A DNA stretch of 64,000 nucleotides from Sneathiella limimaris (lineage in GTDB: Bacteria > Pseudomonadota > Alphaproteobacteria > Sneathiellales > Sneathiellaceae). The notes below the pieces were generated by a model. It had not been told where the DNA came from and did no database searches. It worked only from the letters and a program-made list of their open reading frames with translations. This document shows, in pieces, positions 47,413-56,629 of the stretch. The first letter of the stretch is position 1, and every line of letters begins with the position of its first letter. The stretch covers positions 62,001 through 126,000 of the forward strand of contig NZ_JABBYJ010000002.1 in NCBI RefSeq assembly GCF_012932565.1, read 5' to 3'. The translations under genes were made by a program, and so were the position numbers.

Positions 47413-48822
47413 TCAAGTCTCACGCTTCTCAAGTCTGCCGGCTTCTCGGCTCAGGACTTCATCAACCGTTACGATCCGGTTCGAATACCCCCCTAAAGCT
47501 TGAAAATTCAGCTTGGTCATTGTGAATTCGATGGGGGCGACAATGGCCGGGGTCGGTACATAGCCAAATGAGTTCTCAGGCATTTTCAAGACATCCACCA
47601 TGAAGGTTATTCCGCCGCCCGGCCAAATAAATGTCTCAGCCCCACCGCAAGTGACATTCGTCAAATGATCTTTCACTGATCTGGTCAATCGAACCGGGTT
47701 CTCGGTGACCCCAGCCCTGAGTGACCCACCTGCGCCGGCCATAAACAACACAGAACAAAGCGCTGGCTCACAGTTCTCAGCAATCCTCTCAACGGCCAGA
47801 GAAATTTCCTCAGGCATCTCTTGTTGAACAGGATTCAAATTTTCATCAAGGACAAACCAAGCACTATCTTGGCCCGTTGTTGAAACCATGAGTAATCGCA
47901 TACCTGGAAAGGCTTTGTCCGGTTCAATCCGATCGATAATATCAAGCGGATTGGTTACATTCGTCCCGCCCCACCCTGCACCGTGGTCAGCAACCTGAAA
48001 ATACCGACCAGGTGTGGAACGACGGCCACGAACCCGAATGCCAGAAACCGGCATTTCTAAAAACTGCCCTGCCTGATGCTCACTCAAAACACCGGTGATA
48101 TGGTCATCGACAACGATCACCTCATCTACCTTTCCATGCCATTGGGGGGCAAAAATCCCGATCGTAGCAGACCCGCAGCCAACCCTCATCCGCTCTTCAC
48201 GGGTACCATCAATTACAGGTGGCTCTCCAGCTTGGACAACAAGCTCCGCTCCTCCCTCAACAGTGAGCTCCACTGCCTCCCGGTTACAAAGGCTGAGAAG
48301 CGTATCGCAGGTGATACGCCCCTCTTTCTTCGATCCCCCGGTTAGATGGCGCACCCCGCCAATAGACAGCATCTGACTGCCATATTCAGCTGTTGTGACA
48401 TGACCTACCTGCTCTCCCTTCGCATAAACGGGAGCTGTTTCCGGCCCCACATACCGGTCGGTATCGATCTTGACTTTAGCGCCGCAATAACTGAATACCC
48501 CCTCAGATACGACAGTCACTGTATCCGCACCATTAATCTCGGCACCGACAATAAATGGGGCAGGTTTATAATCTGGATAGGTTGTACCAGAGCCGACACC
48601 CGTTACCATGATAGACGATGCCAGCAATTCACCGTCCCACTGATCTGGAGACTCTGGAAGCGGCACAGCTGCGCCACCACGCTCCATCACGACAAGCGGA
48701 TCCAATCGTGTCAATTTGCCTTCAATATTCCCATAACGATCACAGGCTCCACTTTTGCCTTTGCGAATGCGACAAAGAACGGGGCAGGCATCGCAGCGAA
48801 CAATTTCCTGATCATCAAGGAT
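47413..48822 (-). CDS. 6-hydroxynicotinate reductase-like Fe-S protein (start unresolved)
   Basis: The body (TYPDYKPAPFIVGAE, SEGVFSYCGAKVKIDTDRY, GGVRHLTGGSKKEGRITCD, VGCGSATIGIFAPQWHG, RRSTPGRYFQVA) matches proteins annotated as 6-hydroxynicotinate reductase. A start at TTG 48714 gives 433 aa but loses the family N-terminus. Reading the DNA upstream in frame shows VRCDACPVLCRIRKGKSG then ACDRYGN, a C-X2-C-X3-C-X9-C motif (codons 48742-48795) that suggests an Fe-S cluster. The frame is open to a stop at 48859-48861 with no ATG, GTG, TTG or CTG. I give ATC 48822 as a provisional boundary. Homologues would reduce an N-heteroaromatic ring. Confidence 0.75.
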   Translation of the reverse strand: MLDDQEIVRCDACPVLCRIRKGKSGACDRYGNIEGKLTRLDPLVVMERGGAAVPLPESPDQWDGELLASSIMVTGVGSGTTYPDYKPAPFIVGAEINGADTVTVVSEGVFSYCGAKVKIDTDRYVGPETAPVYAKGEQVGHVTTAEYGSQMLSIGGVRHLTGGSKKEGRITCDTLLSLCNREAVELTVEGGAELVVQAGEPPVIDGTREERMRVGCGSATIGIFAPQWHGKVDEVIVVDDHITGVLSEHQAGQFLEMPVSGIRVRGRRSTPGRYFQVADHGAGWGGTNVTNPLDIIDRIEPDKAFPGMRLLMVSTTGQDSAWFVLDENLNPVQQEMPEEISLAVERIAENCEPALCSVLFMAGAGGSLRAGVTENPVRLTRSVKDHLTNVTCGGAETFIWPGGGITFMVDVLKMPENSFGYVPTPAIVAPIEFTMTKLNFQALGGYSNRIVTVDEVLSREAGRLEKRET

Positions 48823-49649
48823 CCCGACAACAGTCTTTTCACCAGTATCTGGGCTGCCTCAATGCGATATTCTGCAGACGCACGAACATCATCTATCGGG
48901 TGAAGCTCATTGAAGTGGTGATCCTCAACTTTTTGTGCAAGATCAGAAGTCAGCTGATTTCCGAGTAAAGATTGCTCCAGTTTGTGGAGACGAGTGGCAA
49001 CCGGGGAGCATGCACCCAGGCAGATGCGAATATCTGTAATTGTTCCATCAGATGTCCAACCTACGACGCCAGAAACCATGACAAGCGAGATGACCAAATA
49101 TTTGCGAGAACCCAGTTTTAAAAATGAACTGGATAGATTTTCAGATTTAATTTCTGGGATCCAAATTCCCTTTAAAAGTTCGTTGGCGGCCAACGCGGTT
49201 TTCCGATTGCCCAAAACAAAATCTTTTAAAGGAAGTTTCCGCTCACTGTTAGGGCCAATAATTTTAACCTCAGCATCTAGAGCAATAAGCGCCGCTACAC
49301 CATCTGCAGCAGGGGATGCATTGCAAATATTTCCGCCGACGGTTCCACTGTTTTGAATCTGGATACCCCCAACCTCTCTTGCCGCACTTTTCAGTCCATC
49401 AAATAAGGTTGGCAGATTGGTGCGAACAACATCTGTCCACGTGGTTGTAGCCCCTATCAACCATCCGTTATTCTGCTTTGAGATGCCTCTGAGACTCTCA
49501 AGGGCCGTAAGATCTAGAATATTATCGTCGAGATTAAGATTAACTTTGGCCGGATAATAATCCGTGCCCCCCGCAAGGACTTTCCATCCGCCTTTTGACA
49601 AGACGGACAAAGCATTTTCAAGCTCCGTTGGCCGAATATAGTCCCCCAT
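48711..49649 (-). CDS. FAD-binding subunit of a molybdenum-hydroxylase type (CoxM/XDH-B like)
   Basis: About 312 aa from ATG 49649, which has AAAGGGA upstream; the frame is open further but unlike the family. FAD motifs: KVLAGGTDYYPAKV and GGIQIQNSGTVGGNICN, then ASPAADG. The C-terminal CO_deh_flav_C domain ends near DNA position 48830 (RIEAAQILVKRLLSG). The last 35 or so codons overlap the Cys-motif coding region of the next gene in another frame and look non-native. No Mo-subunit or 2Fe-2S subunit is present, unusual for this family. Confidence 0.8.
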   Translation of the reverse strand: MGDYIRPTELENALSVLSKGGWKVLAGGTDYYPAKVNLNLDDNILDLTALESLRGISKQNNGWLIGATTTWTDVVRTNLPTLFDGLKSAAREVGGIQIQNSGTVGGNICNASPAADGVAALIALDAEVKIIGPNSERKLPLKDFVLGNRKTALAANELLKGIWIPEIKSENLSSSFLKLGSRKYLVISLVMVSGVVGWTSDGTITDIRICLGACSPVATRLHKLEQSLLGNQLTSDLAQKVEDHHFNELHPIDDVRASAEYRIEAAQILVKRLLSGSLMIRKLFAAMPAPFFVAFAKAKVEPVIVMGILKAN

Positions 49650-49869
49650 GCTCAGTCCCTTTATATGTACACAAACAATGATGCGATAATTTAGAAACAA
49701 GTCAAGTCTAACTTTAAAAGGCAAACTTAATTGAAACCCAATTTTTCTATACGAAAGATAATCAACTTGGCATCCATCTTTCGCAGCAGTAGTTTGGTTC
49801 GAATGAAATACCAGAATGACTTAAGAACGTTAATTAAGCCATTCAAAAAACGATGATTTTACTAATAAG

Positions 49870-50571
49870 ATGATGCAGTTTACGACAATTGAACCGACAT
49901 GGGATAAGCATCTCACTTCGACTTTTCAAAGTGAGCCTATGCAAAATCTTGAGAAGTTTCTTGAACAGGAATATTTGTCTGGAAAGGTCATTCTACCGCC
50001 CAAGGCTGAAATTTTTACTGCTCTGAAATCCACCCCCTTACCCGATGTTAAAGTCGTTATTCTTGGACAAGACCCATACCATGGGATTGGTCAAGCTCAT
50101 GGGCTCGCCTTCTCGGTTAAGCGAGGAGTTCCAACCCCACCGTCTCTAAAAAATATCTTTAAAGAAATATCGAGAGATCTTGGACTTCCAATTCCAACAC
50201 ATGGAAACCTACAGAGCTGGGCTAACCAGGGGGTACTTCTGCTCAATACGGTTCTAACAGTTGAGCAAGGAAAAGCCGCTTCCCACCAAAAGAAGGGCTG
50301 GGAAAGGCTGACCGATGAAGTCATCCAAACACTGAACAGGGAGCGCCAGAACCTGGTCTTCTTCTTGTGGGGAAATCATGCTATCGCCAAGGCAAAATTA
50401 ATTGACCCTACCAAGCATTTGGTCCTCACAAGTGTTCATCCCTCCCCTTTATCTGCCAATCGGGGTTTTCTCGGAAATGGACATTTTTCTGCAACAAATA
50501 ACTATTTGAAGGAGCATGGTATTTCTCCTATAAATTGGGCGATAACAGACGAACAACAAACCCTATTTTGA
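49870..50571 (+). CDS. ung: Uracil-DNA glycosylase
   Basis: 233 aa. Family 1 motifs: water-activating GQDPYH, uracil-binding [20 protein letters not shown], and the DNA-intercalating HPSPLSA. It removes uracil from DNA in base-excision repair. The start may be either of two adjacent ATG codons (49870 or 49873). Housekeeping gene between two catabolic clusters. Confidence 0.97.
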   Translation: MMQFTTIEPTWDKHLTSTFQSEPMQNLEKFLEQEYLSGKVILPPKAEIFTALKSTPLPDVKVVILGQDPYHGIGQAHGLAFSVKRGVPTPPSLKNIFKEISRDLGLPIPTHGNLQSWANQGVLLLNTVLTVEQGKAASHQKKGWERLTDEVIQTLNRERQNLVFFLWGNHAIAKAKLIDPTKHLVLTSVHPSPLSANRGFLGNGHFSATNNYLKEHGISPINWAITDEQQTLF

Positions 50572-50600
50572 TACCCACTCGACCCGTTCAGGAGCAATCC

Positions 50601-51344
50601 ATGTCCAATCAGTTTTTTAAAGTAATGCCGAGAATTATCGGCCATAGAGGTGCGTGTGGACATGCTCCGGAAAATACAATTGCCTCAATGGAAAAGGCAT
50701 TAGAGCTTGGAACCAATTCTGTTGAAATTGACGTCATGCTCACACGTGATGACCAATGCGTCATCTGTCACGACCATAATGTTCGGCGCTGCACCAACGG
50801 AGAAGGTAAGGTTCGCCTAAAAACACTTTCTGAAATACAATCCCTGGATGCCGGAAGCTGGTTTGCACCAGAGTTTGCAGATGCCCGTATTCCAACTCTG
50901 ACGGAAGCTTTCAAGCGATTGGTTGAACTCGGAATGAGTGTTAATCTAGAAATCAAACCTCTTGAAGGCTGGCAAGTTCCAACGGCACGCAAAGTCCTCG
51001 AGGAACTCAATACCCTGGGTGAGAAGTCACCCCCAACACTGATTTCCTCATTTGATATCGAAGCCCTTGAAGTTGTCCAGGAAATTTCCCCTGAAATTCC
51101 CAGAGGCTATTTGACAGACGTCTTACCCGATGAATGGGAACGACGACTTAAAGCCGTTGGCGCCGTCAGTCTTCATATGGACAAAGACTTTGTCACGCCA
51201 GAGATCGTGAAGTCAGTTCAAGGAGCAGGTATCAAATTGTTGATTTATACAGTTAATGATGCTGAAACAGCCAAGCCACTCCTGGATTGGGGTGTTGACG
51301 CAATTATCACAGATTATCCAGACCGGCTTCTCCCTCTTCTTTGA
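50601..51344 (+). CDS. Glycerophosphodiester phosphodiesterase
   Basis: 247 aa from ATG 50601, which has AGGAG six bases upstream; the longer frame starting inside ung is rejected. GDPD motifs IIGHRGACGHAPENTIASM, VEIDVMLTRDDQCVICHDHN, NLEIKP and YTVNDAETA. It hydrolyses deacylated phospholipids to glycerol-3-phosphate and an alcohol. No signal peptide, so cytoplasmic. Follows ung by 29 bases. Confidence 0.92.
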   Translation: MSNQFFKVMPRIIGHRGACGHAPENTIASMEKALELGTNSVEIDVMLTRDDQCVICHDHNVRRCTNGEGKVRLKTLSEIQSLDAGSWFAPEFADARIPTLTEAFKRLVELGMSVNLEIKPLEGWQVPTARKVLEELNTLGEKSPPTLISSFDIEALEVVQEISPEIPRGYLTDVLPDEWERRLKAVGAVSLHMDKDFVTPEIVKSVQGAGIKLLIYTVNDAETAKPLLDWGVDAIITDYPDRLLPLL

Positions 51345-51355
51345 GAGGCCAAAAG

Positions 51356-52225
51356 CTACCCGATAGCCTGAGTGACTATTCCAAAGACTTGCTCTCGCGC
51401 CTGATGAAACCCTGTCTGGCTACGCAACATCATTGGGGATGTTTGATCTTGCTTAAAACCCAAGTCGCTTAGGCGGCTTCGGAAGGACGCTTTATCAGAT
51501 AAGCTGTCCGTACGAATAGCTCTGGACTGACCATAAATCATCATTTGAATAAGTGCGATCGCAAGATTTTCCGTTTCTGCCACTAATGGCCCGATACAAA
51601 GATGTTCGAAACGATCGATCATCATAGCAAAGCCGAGCACCCTTTCTGATGCTTTGTCTAAGGCGACTATGCCTGGATATTCAGCTTGCTGCAGTGCGCT
51701 TAAGACATGGGTGCGATCCCCCCCAAAAAATTGCGCATCAAACTCTTGTATCTTTCCCCTAAGCTCTGCAGTTATGGGACGGAATGTCACTCCCGGCAGT
51801 TCAGGCAAAGCGGGCTTCTCCTGACTTTCTTCAATGACCATTTTCGTACAATGATCCACGACTTCATAGCCAAGCTTTTGATAGAGCGGAAACCCCTCTT
51901 CTGTCGCAATCAATTTTGCTGGTAACCCGAGTTTATCAATCCGGCGATGAAGTTCCGCCATCAATGATTTACCAATACCCTGACCCTGCATATGTTCGGC
52001 TACAATCACGGCGCCGACAAAACAATATTGATCTGAATAACAAATGAAAGACGCCGTCCCGACAAGCTCTCCATTCTCATCACAACATCCAACAACCTGT
52101 CCCAGCGTTAAAAGTACCTGCCAGTATTTTAGAGTAAAGTCCCAGTCCAATGAGAGCGACAATGCCAAAAGTCGATCTGCATCTGAAACTGTCAGCGACT
52201 TTACCTCCAATTCAGGTGAGCGCAT
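51356..52225 (-). CDS. GNAT family N-acetyltransferase (two-domain)
   Basis: 289 aa. N-terminal GNAT domain with the acetyl-CoA motif GAVIVAEHMQGQGIGKSLMAEL and LIATEEGFPLYQKLGYEVVD; the C-terminal part (about 140-289) looks like a second, divergent YitH/Eis-like acyltransferase domain. Substrate unknown. It is the last gene of the AEP operon (10 bases after the Na/Pi transporter). PhnO-type GNATs acetylate aminophosphonates, but this protein is much longer, so a link is only suggested. Confidence 0.8.
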   Translation of the reverse strand: MRSPELEVKSLTVSDADRLLALSLSLDWDFTLKYWQVLLTLGQVVGCCDENGELVGTASFICYSDQYCFVGAVIVAEHMQGQGIGKSLMAELHRRIDKLGLPAKLIATEEGFPLYQKLGYEVVDHCTKMVIEESQEKPALPELPGVTFRPITAELRGKIQEFDAQFFGGDRTHVLSALQQAEYPGIVALDKASERVLGFAMMIDRFEHLCIGPLVAETENLAIALIQMMIYGQSRAIRTDSLSDKASFRSRLSDLGFKQDQTSPMMLRSQTGFHQAREQVFGIVTQAIG

Positions 52226-52235
52226 TCCTCACTCC

Positions 52236-53942
52236 TTAAAGCTTGTGTTCCGGTTTCAGCTTCTTCTTCGACTTGTCCTTCTTTTTTGTTTCATTTTTTT
52301 GAAGAGCTGACTTCTTTTTCTTCTCCTCTTTCGCAAGTACCGGATAGGCAACCGCCGTAATCATGGAATTAATCCGACGAAGATCACTTAACAAACCAAG
52401 ATGCAGGCCACTGGACATTTCATCCATACCGGGACCCTGACGAAGCCTTTGAAGGTGTGAATTAACGGCTTTACGCTCCTTGTCTCTCAAAGCTTGCTTC
52501 CCAGACAGCAAATTTGTGGCTTGCCCGACTTCTTGAGTGAGGAAAACCGTGAAAGATAGCTTGAGATTGTTCAATAACATTTCAAAGAGTTTATGATGAT
52601 CATCAATATCTTCTTTTGAGAAAACCACCTGATCGACCCGACTTCTCTCAAGAAGCTCGGCCATGTTCAAGACTACGATATTTCCAATATTTTCCATATT
52701 GGTCGTGAACGTCATGATCTCTGTACAGCGGGCTTCATCTTCCTCTTCCAGACTTTCCCGCCCAAGTTCAGTTAGATAGCTTTTGATGCCAGCGTTAAAC
52801 TCTTTGATGCTCTCGTCCGCATCCCTAACCTTCTCTAGAAGCTGAGGGTCATTCTTCTCAAATGCCACCTGATAATTACGAAACATTTGTTCAACGACAT
52901 CCCCAAGCCGCAAAGTATCACGGATTGCATTTGCAATCGCCAACTGAGGACTTTCAAGAGCTGCGCGGTCAAGGTGAATGGGTCCAGGCGCATTACTGTC
53001 AGTCAATGCCCGCTCAGGGGCGAGAATTTCAGTTAAACGGCCCATTGGTCCCGTAAAGAAAATAAAGAAGGCAGCTAAACCTAAATTAAAGAAGGTATGA
53101 AAATTCACTACCTGACGGGTGATATCTGGCGTGAGACGAGCCATCTCTGCCTGCACCAGAGTCAGGAAAGGAAGCACGACAATCACGGCAGTCAACCGGC
53201 AAATCAAATTGCCGAGTGGAGGACGTCTTGACGCAGCATCTGCATTCAACGTCGCAAGTAGCGGTGGAAGTGCTCCCCCAAGGTTTGCCCCCAAAATCAT
53301 AGCAAACGCCACATCAAGCGGAATCCCGCCAGTTTTAACGAGAGTTAAAATGAACAAAACTGTCGCAAGACTGGAATGCGCCACGAAAGTCAGAAGTCCA
53401 CCGATCAGTACCGTCATGACCGGCTCTCCACTTAAAGAGCTGAAGACAAACTGAGCGACCTCAGAGTCCCGAATTGGCTCAGAAGCGGCGACAAGCAGCT
53501 TTAACGCTGTCAGCATCATCCCCAGGCCGAGCATAATACGGCCCAAGTTCTTTGCACGCGTCGATTTTGCGGTTGAGTGGCGTATAAATCCAAGGAACAA
53601 AAGAACTGGAGCAAGCCAGGAAAGGTCAAAACTCAAAACCTGCGCAACCAGTGTTGTACCAACATCGGCGCCAAGCATGACAGCAATACCGGCCGAAGCC
53701 GCGACCATTCCGCGCCCTGCGAACGAAGCAGTCAGCAATGCTGTGGCGGTACTGCTTTGCAACAACATGGTGACCCCAAGGCCGCCAAGAAAAGAGTTAA
53801 ACCGGTTCTTTAAACTGAAATTGAGAATTTTACCAAGTTCTCGCCCATAAGCTCTGGTGACGCCAGTATTTACCATTCTCAGGCCCCACAAAAGTAGGGC
53901 GACGCCACCAAACAGGCTTATCAGTACTGTTGTTGCATGCAA
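52236..53942 (-). CDS. Na/Pi cotransporter (NptA/YjbB type) with C-terminal PhoU-like domain
   Basis: 568 aa. Two inverted Na_Pi_cotrans repeats with QSSTATALLTASFAG and the second-half HSSLATVLFILTLV; C-terminal helical PhoU-like domain (about residues 340-530) and a Lys-rich tail. The YjbB branch exports phosphate in E. coli. It lies 7 bases after phnW, so it is probably co-expressed with AEP catabolism, which releases phosphate. Confidence 0.88.
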   Translation of the reverse strand: MHATTVLISLFGGVALLLWGLRMVNTGVTRAYGRELGKILNFSLKNRFNSFLGGLGVTMLLQSSTATALLTASFAGRGMVAASAGIAVMLGADVGTTLVAQVLSFDLSWLAPVLLFLGFIRHSTAKSTRAKNLGRIMLGLGMMLTALKLLVAASEPIRDSEVAQFVFSSLSGEPVMTVLIGGLLTFVAHSSLATVLFILTLVKTGGIPLDVAFAMILGANLGGALPPLLATLNADAASRRPPLGNLICRLTAVIVVLPFLTLVQAEMARLTPDITRQVVNFHTFFNLGLAAFFIFFTGPMGRLTEILAPERALTDSNAPGPIHLDRAALESPQLAIANAIRDTLRLGDVVEQMFRNYQVAFEKNDPQLLEKVRDADESIKEFNAGIKSYLTELGRESLEEEDEARCTEIMTFTTNMENIGNIVVLNMAELLERSRVDQVVFSKEDIDDHHKLFEMLLNNLKLSFTVFLTQEVGQATNLLSGKQALRDKERKAVNSHLQRLRQGPGMDEMSSGLHLGLLSDLRRINSMITAVAYPVLAKEEKKKKSALQKNETKKKDKSKKKLKPEHKL

Positions 53943-53949
53943 TTTCGTT

Positions 53950-55134
53950 CTATTTCACTCCATCGGGAGGCCCAAATTCGGTTACTCCCATCACTGCACA
54001 GCTTTCTTCAACGGCTTTTAGCACGCCCTTCATAACAGTTGCGTCCAATGCACCGATGCACCCTACACGAAAGCTGTCAGCTACTGTCAGTTTGCCAGGG
54101 TATATGATAAACCCACGTGACTTGATTTCATTGTAAAACCGATTGAAGTCGAATTTGTGATCACGTGGACTAAAGAATGTCGTGATAATAGGCGATAACC
54201 ATTCATCTTCCAAGAGGGTTTCGAAACCAATTCGACGCATACCCGAAACCAATATATCTCTATTCGAAACATAACGCGCGTTTCGCCCAGCGACACCTCC
54301 TTCTGCCTCATGCAGACGAAGAGCTTCCAAAAACGCGACAACAGTGTGGGTAGGTGGTGTAAAACGCCACTGTCCAGTTTTATTCATATAAGACCACTGA
54401 TCATAAAGATCGAGGCTCAACGAATGACTGTTGCCTTCAGCCGCTTCAAGAGCAGCCTTCTTGGCAAGCACAAACCCAAATCCTGGAACACCTTCGATGC
54501 ATTTGTTAGCAGAGGAGACCAGGGCTTCGAAGGGAATATCAGAGACATCAATAGGCAAAGCGCCAAAAGCACTCATGCTATCAACAATCAATTTGCGGCC
54601 CGCAGCCTGAACCACATCGGAAATGCCTTTTAAAGGGTTCAGAATACCGGAACTGGTTTCGCAATGGATGGCAACAACATGCGTTACGTCCTGATTTTCG
54701 CTCAGGATTGCTTCCACCTCTTCAGGCATTGGCGGTAGATAATCGCCCTTATCAAGCGCGATATAGTCCCGACCAATATATTCTAACGTCTTGGCAGCAC
54801 GCCCGCCGTAAGCGCCATTCATCAGAACAAGAGCTTTTCCGTCTCTAGGAATGAACGATGCCAAGGCTGCCTCAACCGAGAAGGTCCCACTCCCTTGCAT
54901 GGGAACACAATCGTATGTTCCCTCCCCCCCACACATCGCAATAAGACGACTACGAATTTCGGCAGTAACGGCCTTGAAATCATCATCCCAGGACCCCCAG
55001 TCTTTCAACATCGCAGCTTTAGTGGAGATTGCTGTTGTCAAAGGACCTGGTGTCAGCAGATAAGGCTCTTCCCCAACCTGAAAAGTCCCTTCAGATGTAT
55101 GATATTCCATTTTCGTGATAGAATGACTGCTCAT
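53950..55134 (-). CDS. phnW: 2-aminoethylphosphonate--pyruvate transaminase PhnW
   Basis: 394 aa, class V aminotransferase. LLTPGPLTTAISTKAAML, QGSGTFSVEA, the HCETSSGILNP stretch, DSMSAFGALP and the PLP-lysine in SSANKCIEGVPGFGF match PhnW. It converts AEP plus pyruvate to phosphonoacetaldehyde plus alanine. Follows pbfA on the same strand after 109 bases. Confidence 0.95.
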   Translation of the reverse strand: MSSHSITKMEYHTSEGTFQVGEEPYLLTPGPLTTAISTKAAMLKDWGSWDDDFKAVTAEIRSRLIAMCGGEGTYDCVPMQGSGTFSVEAALASFIPRDGKALVLMNGAYGGRAAKTLEYIGRDYIALDKGDYLPPMPEEVEAILSENQDVTHVVAIHCETSSGILNPLKGISDVVQAAGRKLIVDSMSAFGALPIDVSDIPFEALVSSANKCIEGVPGFGFVLAKKAALEAAEGNSHSLSLDLYDQWSYMNKTGQWRFTPPTHTVVAFLEALRLHEAEGGVAGRNARYVSNRDILVSGMRRIGFETLLEDEWLSPIITTFFSPRDHKFDFNRFYNEIKSRGFIIYPGKLTVADSFRVGCIGALDATVMKGVLKAVEESCAVMGVTEFGPPDGVK

Positions 55135-55243
55135 CCTACTGCTCCTTATTGCAGGCTATTTCTATAATCTGAAGCTATAAGGCGCCCATCCAACAAATAA
55201 GTCAAATTGCTATTTACGATCGATTTTATAAGTTTTGATGATA

Positions 55244-56629
55244 TTAATAAGTGAGATCTCGAAGTCCATTTTCAATGACGTCCATGGCAAATTCCATCTC
55301 TTTCAAAGACGTCACCAAGGATGGGGTAAACGTCAGCACGTTACCCATTGTTGTCTTGAAACTAAGTCCAGCATCAAATGACTTATAAAGAATTTCTTCA
55401 GCTGTATCAGTTGCCGGATTTTTCGTTTCTTGATCAGTGACCAGTTCCATGCCCAACAGAAAACCGCGACCTCTTACATCCCCAACCACTGGAAATCTAG
55501 CCTTCATATCTTGCATCCGCTCAAGTGCATACACACCAACGGTTGCAGCATTCTCAACCAACCCTTCTTCTTCGATAATTTCAATAGTCGTTAAAGCTGC
55601 TCGGGTCGTAACCGGGTTTTTCTCGTGGGTATAATGTCCAATGGCATATTCACCTAAAACATCCAAATCTGGGTGGCACAAGGTTGCGGCGATTGGCAAG
55701 ATCCCGCCGCCAAGAGCCTTCCCCATAACAAGAATATCAGGCACGACTTCATCATGATCACAGGCGAAGAAGCGTCCTGTTTTTCCAAGCCCTGTGGGGA
55801 TCTCGTCAAAAATTAGGAGTGCACCTGCTTCATTACAGGCCTGCCGGACTTCCTTCCAAAAACCTGGCGGCGGTGTATAGGGTACAGCACGCGCCGGTTC
55901 CGCAATCACAGCAGCAACATTCCCTTCTTTTTCGAGCACGTAGCGAACCATGTTGGCGCAGGTCATTTTACATGTTGGCAGATCGGGCTCTCCCTGCGCA
56001 TTGACTTCATATCCATAGGGGCAACGATAGCAGGCATATGGCGCAACATGTTCTGTTCCCGGAAGTAGTGGTCCGATCGCCTGCCCCCTAAAGAGCTGTT
56101 CCCCACCGATACTAGAAGCCCCAAAACCGGCTCCGTGAAACGCATCCCAAAAAGAGATTGTTTTAAAGCGCCCAGTCTTGGCCCGAGCTACTTTTAAAGC
56201 CATCTCAATCGCATCGGATCCACCCGTTGCATAAAGTACCTTGGATAGATCACCTGGAGATACCGCCGCCAGTTTTTCTGCCAACTCCACAGCAGGTTCA
56301 CAAGTGAAACGCCGAGGCGCGAAAGGAAGGTCGTTCATTTGCCGGGTAATCGCCTCCTTCAACTTAGGATGGCCATATCCGATATGATGAACATTGTTAC
56401 CATGAAAATCGAGAAGCTTACGTCCCTGACCATCATAGATGTAGGGACCTTCTGCTTTTGAAATCGTATTCAAACACGGGGTCGAAACGGACTGATGGAG
56501 AAAAGATTTGGCATCTCTTTCTAGCAGGGATTTAGAGGTTTCATCAATATTCTGTTCAGCCCACTCCCGACGTCGGGGAGATAAATTGACGTCCCCCTCT
56601 GATTGATGAGGACGCAAGGTTGAGGACAT
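55244..56629 (-). CDS. pbfA: (R)-1-hydroxy-2-aminoethylphosphonate ammonia-lyase (PbfA), class III PLP enzyme
   Basis: 461 aa from ATG 56629, which overlaps the phnU2 stop as TAATG; the longer frame to 56728 is rejected. PLP fold with ATGGSDAIEMALKVAR, WDAFHGAGFG, LIFDEIPTGLGKTGR and the catalytic Lys in VMGKALGGG. Class III enzymes in phnW/phnA/phnY loci of this type were characterised as PbfA, which releases ammonia from hydroxy-AEP to give phosphonoacetaldehyde. An ordinary transaminase role cannot be fully excluded. Confidence 0.82.
   Translation of the reverse strand: MSSTLRPHQSEGDVNLSPRRREWAEQNIDETSKSLLERDAKSFLHQSVSTPCLNTISKAEGPYIYDGQGRKLLDFHGNNVHHIGYGHPKLKEAITRQMNDLPFAPRRFTCEPAVELAEKLAAVSPGDLSKVLYATGGSDAIEMALKVARAKTGRFKTISFWDAFHGAGFGASSIGGEQLFRGQAIGPLLPGTEHVAPYACYRCPYGYEVNAQGEPDLPTCKMTCANMVRYVLEKEGNVAAVIAEPARAVPYTPPPGFWKEVRQACNEAGALLIFDEIPTGLGKTGRFFACDHDEVVPDILVMGKALGGGILPIAATLCHPDLDVLGEYAIGHYTHEKNPVTTRAALTTIEIIEEEGLVENAATVGVYALERMQDMKARFPVVGDVRGRGFLLGMELVTDQETKNPATDTAEEILYKSFDAGLSFKTTMGNVLTFTPSLVTSLKEMEFAMDVIENGLRDLTY

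Noticed and set aside
48346-48968. Plus-strand frames over the reductase/FAD junction
   Set aside because: Shadows of the two minus-strand genes; the minus-strand Cys motif is the coding signal here.
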